From CAYTZH01 sp964442285 (GTDB lineage: Bacteria > Myxococcota_A > UBA9160 > JAFDET01), in contig CAYTZH010000013.1 in NCBI GenBank assembly GCA_964442285.1, positions 44,926 through 108,925 of the forward strand: a stretch of 64,000 nucleotides of DNA. The letters run 5' to 3'. The notes beneath the pieces were generated by a model. It saw nothing but the letters and a program-made list of their open reading frames with translations, was not told the DNA's origin and searched no databases. Made by a program: the position numbers and the translations under genes. This document shows, in pieces, positions 40,941 through 50,806 of this stretch; within the stretch, counting starts at the first letter, position 1, and each line of letters opens with the position of its first letter.

Positions 40941-41747
40941 ATGAGCGAGCCCACCTACGAGACCATCCGGGTCGAGCAACGCGACCAGGTCGCCTGGCTC
41001 ACCCTGGACCGCCCGGAGGCCCTCAACGCCATCGACACGCCGATGGTCGGCGAGCTGCGGGATTTCTTCGGCGGACTCTCCGAGGACCCCGACACCCGCG
41101 TGGTGGTGATGCGCGGCGCGGGGCGCGCCTTCTGCGCCGGACTCGACATCAAGGACGCCAGCACCGGCGCGTCCGACGGACCCTTCGGCGGCGGTCTCGG
41201 CTTCCAGGGCTACCTGGCCGACGTCTACGTGCGCATGCGTCGCTGCCCCCAGCCCATCGTGGCTCTGGTCCACGGCGCGGCCTGCGGCGGCGGCTTCGCG
41301 TTCGCGCTGGCCTCCGACATCCGCATCGCCGGCGAGAGCGCGCGCATGAACGCGGCCTTCATCCGCATCGGCCTCTCTGCCTGCGACATGGGCGTGAGCT
41401 ACCTGCTGCCGCGCCTGGTGGGCACCTCGCTCGCCTCGGAGCTGATGCTCACCGGCCGCTTCATCCACGCCGAGCGCGCCCTTGCCACCGGGCTGGTGTC
41501 GGAGGTGGTCCCCGACGAGAAGCTGGCGGACGCCGCCGCGCCCTACCTCGACGAGATGCTCCACGCCTCCCCGATGGGCCTGCGCCTGACGAAGGAGGGC
41601 CTCAACCTGGGCATCGACGCCGGCAGCCTCGAGGCCGCGATGGCGGTGGAGAACCGGAACCAGCTCCTGTGCGCACGCCACCCCGATGCCCGCGAGGGGA
41701 TGCGCGCCTTCCTCGAGAAGCGCAAGCCCCGGTACGGGCGGCGCTGA
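40941..41747 (+). CDS. enoyl-CoA hydratase/isomerase
   Basis: 268 residues, full length for the crotonase family. WLTLDRPEALNAIDTPMVGEL start, oxyanion-hole GAGRAFCAGLDIKD, and VHGAACGGGFAFALASDIRIAGESARM, with the second part AFIRIGLSACDMGVSYLLPRLVG. The usual GGGxE glutamate position reads GGGFAFA, so the first catalytic Glu is replaced; isomerase- or hydratase-like function is uncertain. Short gap (7 bp) after the DDN-like gene implies one transcript. Confidence 0.88.
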   Translation: MSEPTYETIRVEQRDQVAWLTLDRPEALNAIDTPMVGELRDFFGGLSEDPDTRVVVMRGAGRAFCAGLDIKDASTGASDGPFGGGLGFQGYLADVYVRMRRCPQPIVALVHGAACGGGFAFALASDIRIAGESARMNAAFIRIGLSACDMGVSYLLPRLVGTSLASELMLTGRFIHAERALATGLVSEVVPDEKLADAAAPYLDEMLHASPMGLRLTKEGLNLGIDAGSLEAAMAVENRNQLLCARHPDAREGMRAFLEKRKPRYGRR

Positions 41748-41756
41748 CGGGCCGCT

Positions 41757-42334
41757 TCAGCCGCGGCGGGGCGCCCGGACCGGAAGCCAACGAGGCCTCG
41801 AGACGTCGCGCGGGTCCACCCCGGTCATCGAGTGGCCGGGCGAGAAGGGCGCCTTGCCCTCCGGGTCGATGCCCGACGCGGGGTGCTCGACGCGCCAGAG
41901 AGGCTCCCAGCAGCCGTGGGCCTCGAGGCGGGTGCGCACCTCGCTCCGGTCCGTCTCGGCCAGCGCCTCGAAGTGGCGGCGCAGCTCCTCCAGGCACCAG
42001 ACGCGATAGCGGGCGGTGCGGATCTGCCGATACGGCGCGCCCTCGATGTCGACGTCGAAGTGGCGCCGGCCGGCCTTCCAGGCCTCGGCGTTGGCGCACC
42101 TCGGGGACCCGGGTCGGCAGCGCAGCGTCCGTCTGCCGGCGCGGGCGAGACCTTCTCCACGTGGTCCCAGGTCGCCGGTGTCACGCCGTCGCCCTTGGTG
42201 AAGAGCAGGCGCTGGCGGTTGCGGATGAAGTGCCGCTTGAGAAGCTCCGGGACCGGCACGCTCGCGCCGATCTCGTCGGCGAGGACGCGGCTCAGGTGCC
42301 GGGCATCCAGGCTGTAGTCCCAGCGGTAGTGCAT
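41757..42334 (-). pseudogene. truncated, frameshifted GST-like gene
   Basis: The remnant begins at HYRWDYSLDARHLSRVLADE and runs to TPATWDHVEKV in one frame, then resumes in another frame as NAEAWKAGRRHFDVDIEGAP...YRVWCLEELRRHFEAL...TRLEAHGCWEPLWRVEH. Both halves line up with the long GST-like protein at 15565-16599 (FHYRWAYPPDTEKASAYL; NAAAIERGAERVECEIDG; GTGCEALW), but the thioredoxin-like N-terminus and about 100 residues of the middle are missing. A break near 42080-42165 explains it. It is convergent with the enoyl-CoA hydratase. Confidence 0.65.
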
Positions 42335-42502
42335 GGCGGGTGCCGACGTTGACGCTCTCCGGCGTCCAGCGTACGCTCACCCGATCGATCGGAGCCGAGA
42401 GGAATGATAGAGCACACCCTCTGAGACCCCGAAGTCCCGGTCCCTGCGATCTCCGGATCCGCGGGGCCGCGTCGCGCTTCCTCCTCTCTCGGAGACGTGT
42501 GC

Positions 42503-44014
<1,512 letters not shown>

Positions 44015-44111
44015 AGCGGCGTCGGCCGCGCGCGTCCGGCAGCATACTGCGGCTCGCCCCCCTCGCACCCGCTACGGTCTGGATCGCGCGTTGTCCCCAC
44101 GAGGAGATGTC

Positions 44112-45389
44112 ATGAGCCAGACGCTGCCCCCCCTACCGTCGAAGGGCCAGGCCGGTGCCGACCCCTACTCGATCCCGCTCGAGCGGATCGACGTCGCCGA
44201 CCCGGCGCTCTTCGAGACCGACACCGTCGGTGCCTTTCTCGAGCGCCTGCGCAAGGAGGACCCGGTCCACTACTGCGCGAACCATCCCGACGGCGCCTAT
44301 TGGTCGGTCACCCGCTTCGACGACGTGATGTACGTCGAGAAGAGTCCGGAGCTCTTCTCCTCCGAGCCCACCATCGTGATCCCCGATCCGGACCCGGAGT
44401 TTCCTCTCTCTCCCGGCTTCATCGCCATGGACGAGCCCCGACACAACGAGCACCGCAAGGTGGTGCAGCCGGTGGCCTCGCCGCGGAACCTGCGCAAGCT
44501 CGAGCCGGTGATCCGCCAGCGGGTGGTGGAGATCCTGGAGGGCCTGCCCGTGGGCGAGACCTTCGACTGGGTGGACCGGGTCTCCATCGAGCTCACCACG
44601 AGCATGCTGGCCATCATGTTCGACTTCCCGTGGCAGGAGCGCCGCAAGCTCACCTGGTGGTCGGACGTCTCCACCATGGGCGAGGACCAGCTCGTCGAGG
44701 CGGGCCTCACGGAGCAGGACCGCGAGAACGCCATGCGCGAGTGCCTCGACTACTTCAAGGACCTCTGGAGCCAGCGCGAGGGCCGGCAGACCGAGAGCCT
44801 CGACTTCGTGACCGCCATGGCCAACGCGCCGGCGATGCGGAGCTTCAGCCCCCTCGAGTACCTCGGCACCCTGGTGCTGCTCATCGTCGGCGGCAACGAC
44901 ACCACACGGAACTCGATCTCGGGCGGCGTGCTGGCGCTGAACGAGAATCCCGCCGAGTACGAGAAGCTCCGGGCCGACCCGTCGCTGATCCCGAACATGG
45001 TCAACGAGATCGTGCGCTGGCAGACGCCGCTCGCCTACATGCGCCGGCGCGCGACCCGGGACACGGAGCTCGGCGGCAAGCAGATCCGCGCGGGAGATCG
45101 GCTGGTCATGTGGTACCTCTCGGCCAACCGCGACGAGTCCGTGATCCCCGACGCCAACCGGTTCCGCATCGATCGCGACAACTCGAAGCAGCACCTCTCC
45201 TTCGGCTGGGGCATCCACTTCTGCATGGGCAGCCGCATGGCCGAGATGCAGCTCCGGGTGCTCTGGGAGGAGGTGATGAAGCGGTTCCGCTTCGTCGAGG
45301 TGGTGGGCGAGCCGGTGCGGATCAAGTCGAGCTTCGTGCGCGGCTTCGCCCGGCTCCCGGTGCGCGTCCATCCCTGGCCCCGGGAGTAG
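44112..45389 (+). CDS. cytochrome P450 (CYP125-like)
   Basis: 425 residues from ATG 44112. I-helix LVLLIVGGNDTTRNSISGG, K-helix NEIVRWQTPLAYMRRRA, heme loop LSFGWGIHFCMGSRMAEMQ. The end FVRGFARLPVRVHPW and the region GFIAMDEPRHNEHRKVV recall actinobacterial/proteobacterial sterol side-chain CYP125/CYP142-type and acyl-hydroxylase P450s. GAGGAG precedes the start. The SDR gene at 45396 follows after 6 bp, so both may act on the same hydroxy/keto intermediate. Confidence 0.9.
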   Translation: MSQTLPPLPSKGQAGADPYSIPLERIDVADPALFETDTVGAFLERLRKEDPVHYCANHPDGAYWSVTRFDDVMYVEKSPELFSSEPTIVIPDPDPEFPLSPGFIAMDEPRHNEHRKVVQPVASPRNLRKLEPVIRQRVVEILEGLPVGETFDWVDRVSIELTTSMLAIMFDFPWQERRKLTWWSDVSTMGEDQLVEAGLTEQDRENAMRECLDYFKDLWSQREGRQTESLDFVTAMANAPAMRSFSPLEYLGTLVLLIVGGNDTTRNSISGGVLALNENPAEYEKLRADPSLIPNMVNEIVRWQTPLAYMRRRATRDTELGGKQIRAGDRLVMWYLSANRDESVIPDANRFRIDRDNSKQHLSFGWGIHFCMGSRMAEMQLRVLWEEVMKRFRFVEVVGEPVRIKSSFVRGFARLPVRVHPWPRE

Positions 45390-45395
45390 GCGTCG

Positions 45396-46151
45396 ATGAT
45401 CGACCTCTCGGGCCGGACGGTGGTGGTCACCGGGGGCAACCGCGGGATCGGCCTCGGCCTGGCCCGAGGGGTGGCGCGCGCCGGCGCTCGGGTGGCCCTC
45501 TGGGCCCGCGACGAGGCGCGTACGGTGGAGGCCGTGGAAGCCCTGGCGGGCCTGGGCGCGGAGGCCGCCGGCTTCGTCTGCGACGTCTCCCGCGAGGAGG
45601 ACGTGGCGCGGGCGCTGGCCTCCAGCGTCGAACGCTTCGGCCCGATCCACGCGGGCTTCGCCAACGCCGGCTTCGCCACCACGGTCGATCCCCTGGAGAT
45701 GAGCCTGGCCCAGTGGCGCGAGGTGCTCGCCGTGAACCTGGACGGCGTCTTCCTCACCCTGCGCGACCTCGCGCGCCACATGGTGGAGGTCGGCACGCCG
45801 GGCAAGCTCGTGGCCGTGTCGTCGATGGTCGAGCACTTCGGCTCGCCCAACCAGCCCCACTACGCCGCCAGCAAGGGCGGCGTGGGGGCGCTGGTCCGCT
45901 CCCTGGCCGTGCGCCTCGGGCGACACGGGATCCAGGTGAACGCCCTCGAGCCGGGCTGGATCCGCACCGAGGCGACCCAGGCCGGCCAGGAGAACCAGCG
46001 CTTCTCCGACGCGATCGTGCGACGGACCCCGCTGCGCCGCTGGGGGGAGGTCCGGGACCTGGAGGGCATCGCCGCCTACCTGGCCTCGGACGAAGCTGCC
46101 TTCCACACGGGCGACTCGATCCGCGTCGACGGCGGCTACACCGTCTTCTGA
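45396..46151 (+). CDS. short-chain dehydrogenase/reductase
   Basis: 251 residues. Cofactor motif VVTGGNRGIGLGLARG (T-G-x3-G-x-G), FANAGFA (N-A-G), catalytic Ser/Tyr/Lys in VAVSSMVEHF and YAASKGGVGALVRSL (Y-x3-K), and the C-terminal GDSIRVDGGYTVF. A classical SDR with NAD(P). It is 6 bp after the P450 and its 3' end overlaps the convergent methyltransferase by 16 bp. Likely oxidises the alcohol formed by the P450 (inference). Confidence 0.92.
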   Translation: MIDLSGRTVVVTGGNRGIGLGLARGVARAGARVALWARDEARTVEAVEALAGLGAEAAGFVCDVSREEDVARALASSVERFGPIHAGFANAGFATTVDPLEMSLAQWREVLAVNLDGVFLTLRDLARHMVEVGTPGKLVAVSSMVEHFGSPNQPHYAASKGGVGALVRSLAVRLGRHGIQVNALEPGWIRTEATQAGQENQRFSDAIVRRTPLRRWGEVRDLEGIAAYLASDEAAFHTGDSIRVDGGYTVF

Positions 46152-46792
46152 GCGGACCGCCGCGCCACCACGAAGCGGTTGGGCGGGGAGGGCGGCCAGC
46201 GTCGGCTCTCGGGGTAGGAGCCGGTCTCGAGGATCTCGAAGCCGGCGTCGGTGATGATCCCCTCGAGCTCGGCGATCCGCAGCAGGGACACGTAGGGGGC
46301 GCGGCCCATGGCGCGCAGGACGGCCAGAGGGATCGCCCAGAGGCGGCTGTGCTCCTTCAGGCAGACGCTCTTGGAGACGAACGTCCCGCCGGGCTTCAGC
46401 AGGGCGTGCACCCGGGCCACGGCGCCGGGCAGGTCCTCGAGCAGGTGCAGGAAGTTGAAGCCCATCACCACGTCGAAGGAGCCGGGCTCGAGCTTCGCGT
46501 CGTCGAGGGTGCCGCGCTCGAAGCGGACGTTCTCCACCCCCTGGGCCGCGGCCTTCTCCCGGGCGATCTCGATCATCCGGGGGGCGATGTCGAGGGCGCT
46601 GATCCGCTTCGCGCTCGGTGCCAGCCGCAGCGCGGTGGTCCCGGTGCCGCAGCCCACCTCGAGCACCTCGTCGCGCGGCGTGAGGTAGTGCCGGACCCGC
46701 TCCAGGGTCCGCTCGTAGGCGGCCAGGTCCCGGATCGGGGCCCGGGCGTACTTGTCGGCGGCGGCGTCCCAGAAGCGCGCGGGATCAGTCAC
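46136..46792 (-). CDS. class I SAM-dependent methyltransferase
   Basis: 218 residues from GTG 46792. Motif I LEVGCGTGTTALRLAP, acidic loop ALDIAPRMIEIAREKA, motif II GSFDVVMGFNFLHLLED and motif III LLKPGGTFVSKSV are those of UbiE/Methyltransf_11-type enzymes. The start overlaps the preceding gene by 8 bp. Target (quinone, small molecule or lipid) unknown. Confidence 0.88.
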   Translation of the reverse strand: MTDPARFWDAAADKYARAPIRDLAAYERTLERVRHYLTPRDEVLEVGCGTGTTALRLAPSAKRISALDIAPRMIEIAREKAAAQGVENVRFERGTLDDAKLEPGSFDVVMGFNFLHLLEDLPGAVARVHALLKPGGTFVSKSVCLKEHSRLWAIPLAVLRAMGRAPYVSLLRIAELEGIITDAGFEILETGSYPESRRWPPSPPNRFVVARRSAQKTV

Positions 46793-48461
46793 GGTGCTCT
46801 CCTCCGAGCTGCGCCCGCACGCGGAGCACGAAGGCGCCGCTGCCCACGAGCAGGGTGAGCACGCCCAGGACACCCCCGAGGTAGGGAATCTCCAGGACGA
46901 CGGAGACGAGGGCGAGGCCCACGAGCAGGGGCAGGGCGAACTCGCGCCACTGCCCCTCCGCGGGGGTCCCGAGGATCGCCATGCCGACCGCTCCCGCGAC
47001 GAGGATCCTGGCGGCGTAGAGGCAGGCGGCGAGGGCGGCCGCGGCGGCCAGGGCGATGGGGATACCCACGACCGTGATGGCCACCAGCAGGATCGCGATC
47101 GGCGTGGCGACGACGGTGACGAAGCCCACGCCCAGGGGCCGCAGCAGGTCGGAGCCCGTGCGGAACCGCGAGCCGAAGAGCCACGGCGCGAAGCGGAACA
47201 TCAGGATCCCGGTCAGGAAGGCGGCGGCCAGGAACAGCAGGAAGAAGATGTAGAACTCGACGGAGCCGTAGCGGTCCCAGCGGCTCCAGGGCTCTTCGGA
47301 CTCGGGGACGACGCGGGTCTCTCCGCCCACCGTGGCCGCGGGATCGATGACGATCTGGCCCGGCTCCTCGCGGTGGACCACGTGCAGGTCGTCGCCGACC
47401 CGCGCGGACGGGAGCACGTCGGCGTGCTCGGCGTAGGCGACCACGCCTCGCGCCACCGCGCCGCGCAGCTCCACCCAGGAGAGGTAGGCCCAGAGGTCGC
47501 GCCCGACGGCGCCCGAGAGCGACAGCCCGTCGCCGGCGGCGCCGACGTCGCGGGCCACCCGGGCCGACTCGGTCAGGGTCGTCTGGTCGGCGCCGGCGTA
47601 GAGGTTGCCGCCGATCGTGCCCGCGACCCGGACGCGCTCGCCCAGGGCCAGCACCGAGCCGGTCACCTCGCCCTCGATCTCCACCCGCCGGGCGCCGCCG
47701 TAGAGGTTGCCGTCGAGGACGCCCGCGATCACCACCCGGTCGCCCACGGCGATGAGATCGCCGCGGAGGGTCCCGTCGATCACCACCGAGCGGGCCGTGG
47801 TCACCCAGGTGTGCTCCACGACCTCGCCGGCGGGAACCCGGGCGCTCTCGGTGTCGAAGAGCAGCTCGACCGCCGCCGCCGGCGCGGGCAGGGCCGCGGA
47901 GAGACCCAGGGCGCCCAGCAGCGCCGCGGCGCCGCGCGAGGGCAGCAGGCGCCGGGTCACCGCTCCGAGCGAGCCGGTCAGCAGCAGGGAGGCGCTGAGC
48001 ACCGCCGCCGCGCCCAGGGCGAAGCGGTAGAGCTCCAGCGCCCGGTCCCGGACCAGGGAGACCGCGTCGAAGCACAGGCCGATGAGCGAGCCCAGGTCGA
48101 AGGGGTTGAGCCAGGCCAGGGCGGGCGGGAGCGCGGGCGCCACGAGCCAGGCGAGGGCGGTGAGACAGACGACGGTCGCCGTGGCGGCCGTGCCGGCGCT
48201 GAAGAGCAGGCCCTGGGGAGGCTCCGCCGGGAGCGGCGCGGGCGCGACCGCGTCCTCCAGGGCCAGGGCGGCCCGCAGCGCGGCCGCCTCGTCCCGCAGC
48301 GCGACGACCCGCTCCCGGCACGTGCGGCAGCCGACGAGATGGAGGTCGAGCGCCCGGGCGTCGCCGGCCTCGAGCTCGGCGTCGACGTAGACCGAGAGGG
48401 TCCACTCGGCGGGACAGGCCTCGTCGCGCTCTTGCGGCGTCACGGCCGGATCCTCACGCAT
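46785..48461 (-). CDS. anti-sigma zinc-finger / bactofilin-like / membrane fusion protein
   Basis: 558 residues in three parts. 1-60: a zf-HC2-type anti-sigma module, with LDLHLVGCRTCRERVVAL (H-x3-C-x2-C) as zinc site. 90-200: two hydrophobic segments with signal-like properties (TATVVCLTALAWLVAP; ALLGALGLSAALPAPAAA). About 205-375: a polymer-forming/bactofilin-like beta-helix of short GD/GN repeats (VVIDGTLRGDLIAVGDRVVI, AGVLDGNLYGGARRVEIEGE, GTIGGNLYAGADQTTL). 390-550: further membrane helices (FYIFFLLFLAAAFLTGILMF, VVATPIAILLVAITVVGIPI). Directly follows its sigma factor (8-bp overlap), so it is probably the membrane regulator of that sigma. Confidence 0.8.
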   Translation of the reverse strand: MREDPAVTPQERDEACPAEWTLSVYVDAELEAGDARALDLHLVGCRTCRERVVALRDEAAALRAALALEDAVAPAPLPAEPPQGLLFSAGTAATATVVCLTALAWLVAPALPPALAWLNPFDLGSLIGLCFDAVSLVRDRALELYRFALGAAAVLSASLLLTGSLGAVTRRLLPSRGAAALLGALGLSAALPAPAAAVELLFDTESARVPAGEVVEHTWVTTARSVVIDGTLRGDLIAVGDRVVIAGVLDGNLYGGARRVEIEGEVTGSVLALGERVRVAGTIGGNLYAGADQTTLTESARVARDVGAAGDGLSLSGAVGRDLWAYLSWVELRGAVARGVVAYAEHADVLPSARVGDDLHVVHREEPGQIVIDPAATVGGETRVVPESEEPWSRWDRYGSVEFYIFFLLFLAAAFLTGILMFRFAPWLFGSRFRTGSDLLRPLGVGFVTVVATPIAILLVAITVVGIPIALAAAAALAACLYAARILVAGAVGMAILGTPAEGQWREFALPLLVGLALVSVVLEIPYLGGVLGVLTLLVGSGAFVLRVRAQLGGEHRD

Positions 48462-49020
48462 CGTCCGCCTCCGAACGCGCCAGGAGCTCGCGGCGCAGCC
48501 GCTGCTTGGCGCGGAAGAGCAGCGTGCCCACCTGGTTGCGGGTCACGCCCAGGATCTCGGCGATGGCGTCGTAGTCGAGGTCCCGGTAGAAGCGCAGCAC
48601 CAGGGGCAGCCGGTACTTCTCCGGCAGCGCGTCGAGAGCGTCGAGCACCTCCCGCCGCGCCTCGCGCTGGGTGATCCCGCGCAGCGCGCCGGGGGCGTCG
48701 TCGGCCGGGGGCTGCTCGCCGAAGTCGACGGGCTGGAAGATCCCGCGCTCGGTCGTGCGGCGCCGCAGCAGGTCGATGCAGTGGTGGGTGGCGAGGGTCC
48801 GGAGCCAGGGCTTGAAGGGCCGCCGGGGGTCGTACTGGGGGAGCGCGCGGTGCGCGCGCAGGAAGATCTCGCTCAGGGCGTCGTCCACCGAGGCCGCGTC
48901 GTGGAGCATGCGCCGGCAGAGGCGGCGGAGGTCCTCGCGGTGGTGCGCGAAGAGGGCCGCGAAGCCTTCGGGATCCGCGGCGAGGGCGCGCGCCGCTTCG
49001 TCCGGCCCGGCTGGGTTCAT
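48454..49020 (-). CDS. ECF-type RNA polymerase sigma factor
   Basis: 188 residues from ATG 49020 (GGAGAGG 7-8 bp ahead; an ATG at 49137 is in frame and adds a 39-residue extension of doubtful value). Region 2: FAALFAHHREDLRRLCRRM, ASVDDALSEIFLRAHRALP, RPFKPWLRTLATHHCIDLLRRR. Region 4: ALPEKYRLPLVLRFYRDLDY, AIAEILGVTRNQVGTLLFRAK. The anti-sigma-type gene downstream overlaps by 8 bp. The order sigma then anti-sigma is standard for ECF pairs. Confidence 0.9.
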   Translation of the reverse strand: MNPAGPDEAARALAADPEGFAALFAHHREDLRRLCRRMLHDAASVDDALSEIFLRAHRALPQYDPRRPFKPWLRTLATHHCIDLLRRRTTERGIFQPVDFGEQPPADDAPGALRGITQREARREVLDALDALPEKYRLPLVLRFYRDLDYDAIAEILGVTRNQVGTLLFRAKQRLRRELLARSEADDA

Positions 49021-49203
49021 GGCGTCCGCCCTCTCCGCCCCGCGGTAGCTCAGCCAGGTCTCGATCGCGGCCAGGGGACCCGCCGGGACGAGGGCGAGCC
49101 GGAGCATCGCGTGGGGCTGCCGTCGATCTTCGCTCATCACTACCTGGTACGATCGGGCCCGGCCAGAATTGCACTCCCCGAGGGGGGCTGGAGATGGGTC
49201 TCG

Positions 49204-50133
49204 ATGCGCATCGGAGCCATGATCGGCGTCGCGCGCGGCCAGGGCGGCCTCGACGCCCTGGTGACGGAGGCCCGGGACCTCGAGGCCCGGGGCTTCGCGA
49301 CGGCCTGGCTGCCCCACGTCTTCGGGCTCGACGCCGTCACGGCGGGGGCGCTGGTGGGTCGGGAGACGGCGCGCATCGAGATCGGCACCGCCGTCGTACC
49401 GACCCGGCCGCGGCATCCCACCGCCCTCGCCCAGCAGGCCCTCACCGCCGGCGTCGCGAGCGGCGGTCGCTTCACCCTGGGCATCGGGCTCTCGCACCCG
49501 GTGGTGATCGAGGACCTGCTCGGGCTCTCCTCCGCCCGTCCCGCACGACACATGCGCGAGTACCTCGAGGTGCTGGCGCCCCTGCTCGCCGGCGAGCCGG
49601 CGCGGTTCCAGGGCGAGGAGTTCCGGGTCTCGCTTGAGCTCGCGGTGCCGGACGCGCCCCCGGTGCCGCTCCTGGTCGCCGCCCTCGGCGAGCGGATGCT
49701 CGAGATCGCCGGGCGACGGGCGGCGGGGACGATCCTCTGGATGACGGGTCCCCGGACCATCGAGCGCCACACGGCGCCGCGGCTGCGCGCGGCGGCCCGG
49801 GACGCGGGCCGGCCGGATCCCCGCATCGTGGCCGGGCTGCAGATGGTGCTCACCGGCCAGCCCGAGGCGGCCCGCGAGCGCCTGGCGCGTCGCGTAGCAG
49901 TGTATCGCGAGATGCCGAGCTACCGGGCCATGCTCGACAAGGAGGGGATCGAGCACCCGGTCGAGCTCGCCCTCGTGGGGGACGAGAAGGTGCTGGACGC
50001 CGGCCTGGAGCGGCTGCGCGGGGTGGGCGTCACGGACTTCGAGGCGGTCGTGGTGCCCGTGGAGGAGGGCGCCCGCGAGCGCACCCTCGACTACCTGGCG
50101 AGCCGCAGGGGCGAGGAGGCGCGCGATGGATGA
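49204..50133 (+). CDS. LLM-class F420-dependent oxidoreductase
   Basis: 309 residues from ATG 49204. Luciferase-like barrel: MRIGAMIGVARGQGGLDALV, LPHVFGLDAVTAGALVGRET, IEIGTAVVPTRPRHPTALAQQALT (typical LLM strand), ASGGRFTLGIGLSHP, and PPVPLLVAALGERMLEIAG. It resembles MER/F420-dependent LLM subfamilies seen in actinobacteria and F420-rich proteobacteria. Its stop overlaps the start of a (broken) SDR gene, and it is divergent from the sigma factor. Confidence 0.85.
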   Translation: MRIGAMIGVARGQGGLDALVTEARDLEARGFATAWLPHVFGLDAVTAGALVGRETARIEIGTAVVPTRPRHPTALAQQALTAGVASGGRFTLGIGLSHPVVIEDLLGLSSARPARHMREYLEVLAPLLAGEPARFQGEEFRVSLELAVPDAPPVPLLVAALGERMLEIAGRRAAGTILWMTGPRTIERHTAPRLRAAARDAGRPDPRIVAGLQMVLTGQPEAARERLARRVAVYREMPSYRAMLDKEGIEHPVELALVGDEKVLDAGLERLRGVGVTDFEAVVVPVEEGARERTLDYLASRRGEEARDG

Positions 50134-50679
50134 GACGGGGGCTGCGAGCCGCTTCGACCTGACGGGCCGGGTGGCCCTCGTGACCGGCGGCACCCGGGGG
50201 CTCGGCCGGGCGATGGCCCGGGGGCTCCTGCAGGCCGGGGCGCGGGTGTTCGTGACGGCTACGCCGTCAACGTGAAGGGCCCCGTGCGCCTCGCCGGCCA
50301 GGTGGCGCCGCGCATGGGCGAGGCCGGCGGCGGCAGCATCGTCAACGTGATCACCGTCGGGGCCTACGAGGGCGGCCCGGGCATCGGCACCTACACCTCC
50401 TCGAAGGCCGCGCTCCTGAACTTCACCCGGGTCATGGCCCTCGAGTGGGCCGGCCTCGGCGTGCGCGTGAACGCCCTGGCGCCGGGCCCCTTCCACACCG
50501 ACATGATGGCCGGCGCCGCCGCCAACCAGGCGAGCTTCCTCGACGCCACGGCCAGCGCCACGCTTCTGAAGCGCATCGCCGATCCCGACGAGATCGTCGG
50601 CGCGCTGCTCTTCCTGGCGAGCGATGCCTCGAGCTACGTCACCGGCGAGGACTTCCGGGTGGCGGGCGGCATGCGCTGA
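50126..50679 (+). pseudogene. SDR gene with an internal out-of-frame deletion
   Basis: The start ATG 50126 (8 bp inside the LLM gene) gives a proper SDR N-terminus, GRVALVTGGTRGLGRAMARGLLQAGARVFVT, then reads into a stop at 50275. A second frame beginning near 50257 gives the other half: GYAVNVKGPVRLAGQVAPRM, GGSIVNVITVGAYEG, TYTSSKAALLNFTRVMALEW (Y-x3-K), NALAPGPFHTDMMAG and ASSYVTGEDFRVAGGMR. The missing portion, roughly 65 residues with the N-A-G region, must have been lost at about 50251-50257. Not functional as written. Confidence 0.75.
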
Positions 50680-50701
50680 CGCCTGGCCAGCCGGCGCCGG
50701 G

Positions 50702-50806
50702 CTACGGCGCTTCGGGGGCCGCCAGGATCCGGGAGTAGTGCTGTCGGGCCTCCTCGACGGCGGCGAGCAGCAGGGCAGCCAGCGCGCGCGTCCCGAGCGG
50801 GGTCAT
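50702..50806 (-). CDS. possible 34-residue protein
   Basis: MTPLGTRALAALLLAAVEEA followed by RQHYSRILAAPEAP, a short helix-rich peptide. Its ATG at 50806 overlaps the stop of the preceding glycosyltransferase fusion as ATGA, the coupling seen throughout this genome, which is the main reason to keep it. It is too short for a confident call. Downstream it runs to the convergent SDR remnant. Confidence 0.35.
   Translation of the reverse strand: MTPLGTRALAALLLAAVEEARQHYSRILAAPEAP

Noticed and set aside
46752..48674. Plus-strand open frame rich in Glu, Gly, Gln and Asp
   Set aside because: It is antisense to the anti-sigma/bactofilin-like gene and has no recognisable domain.
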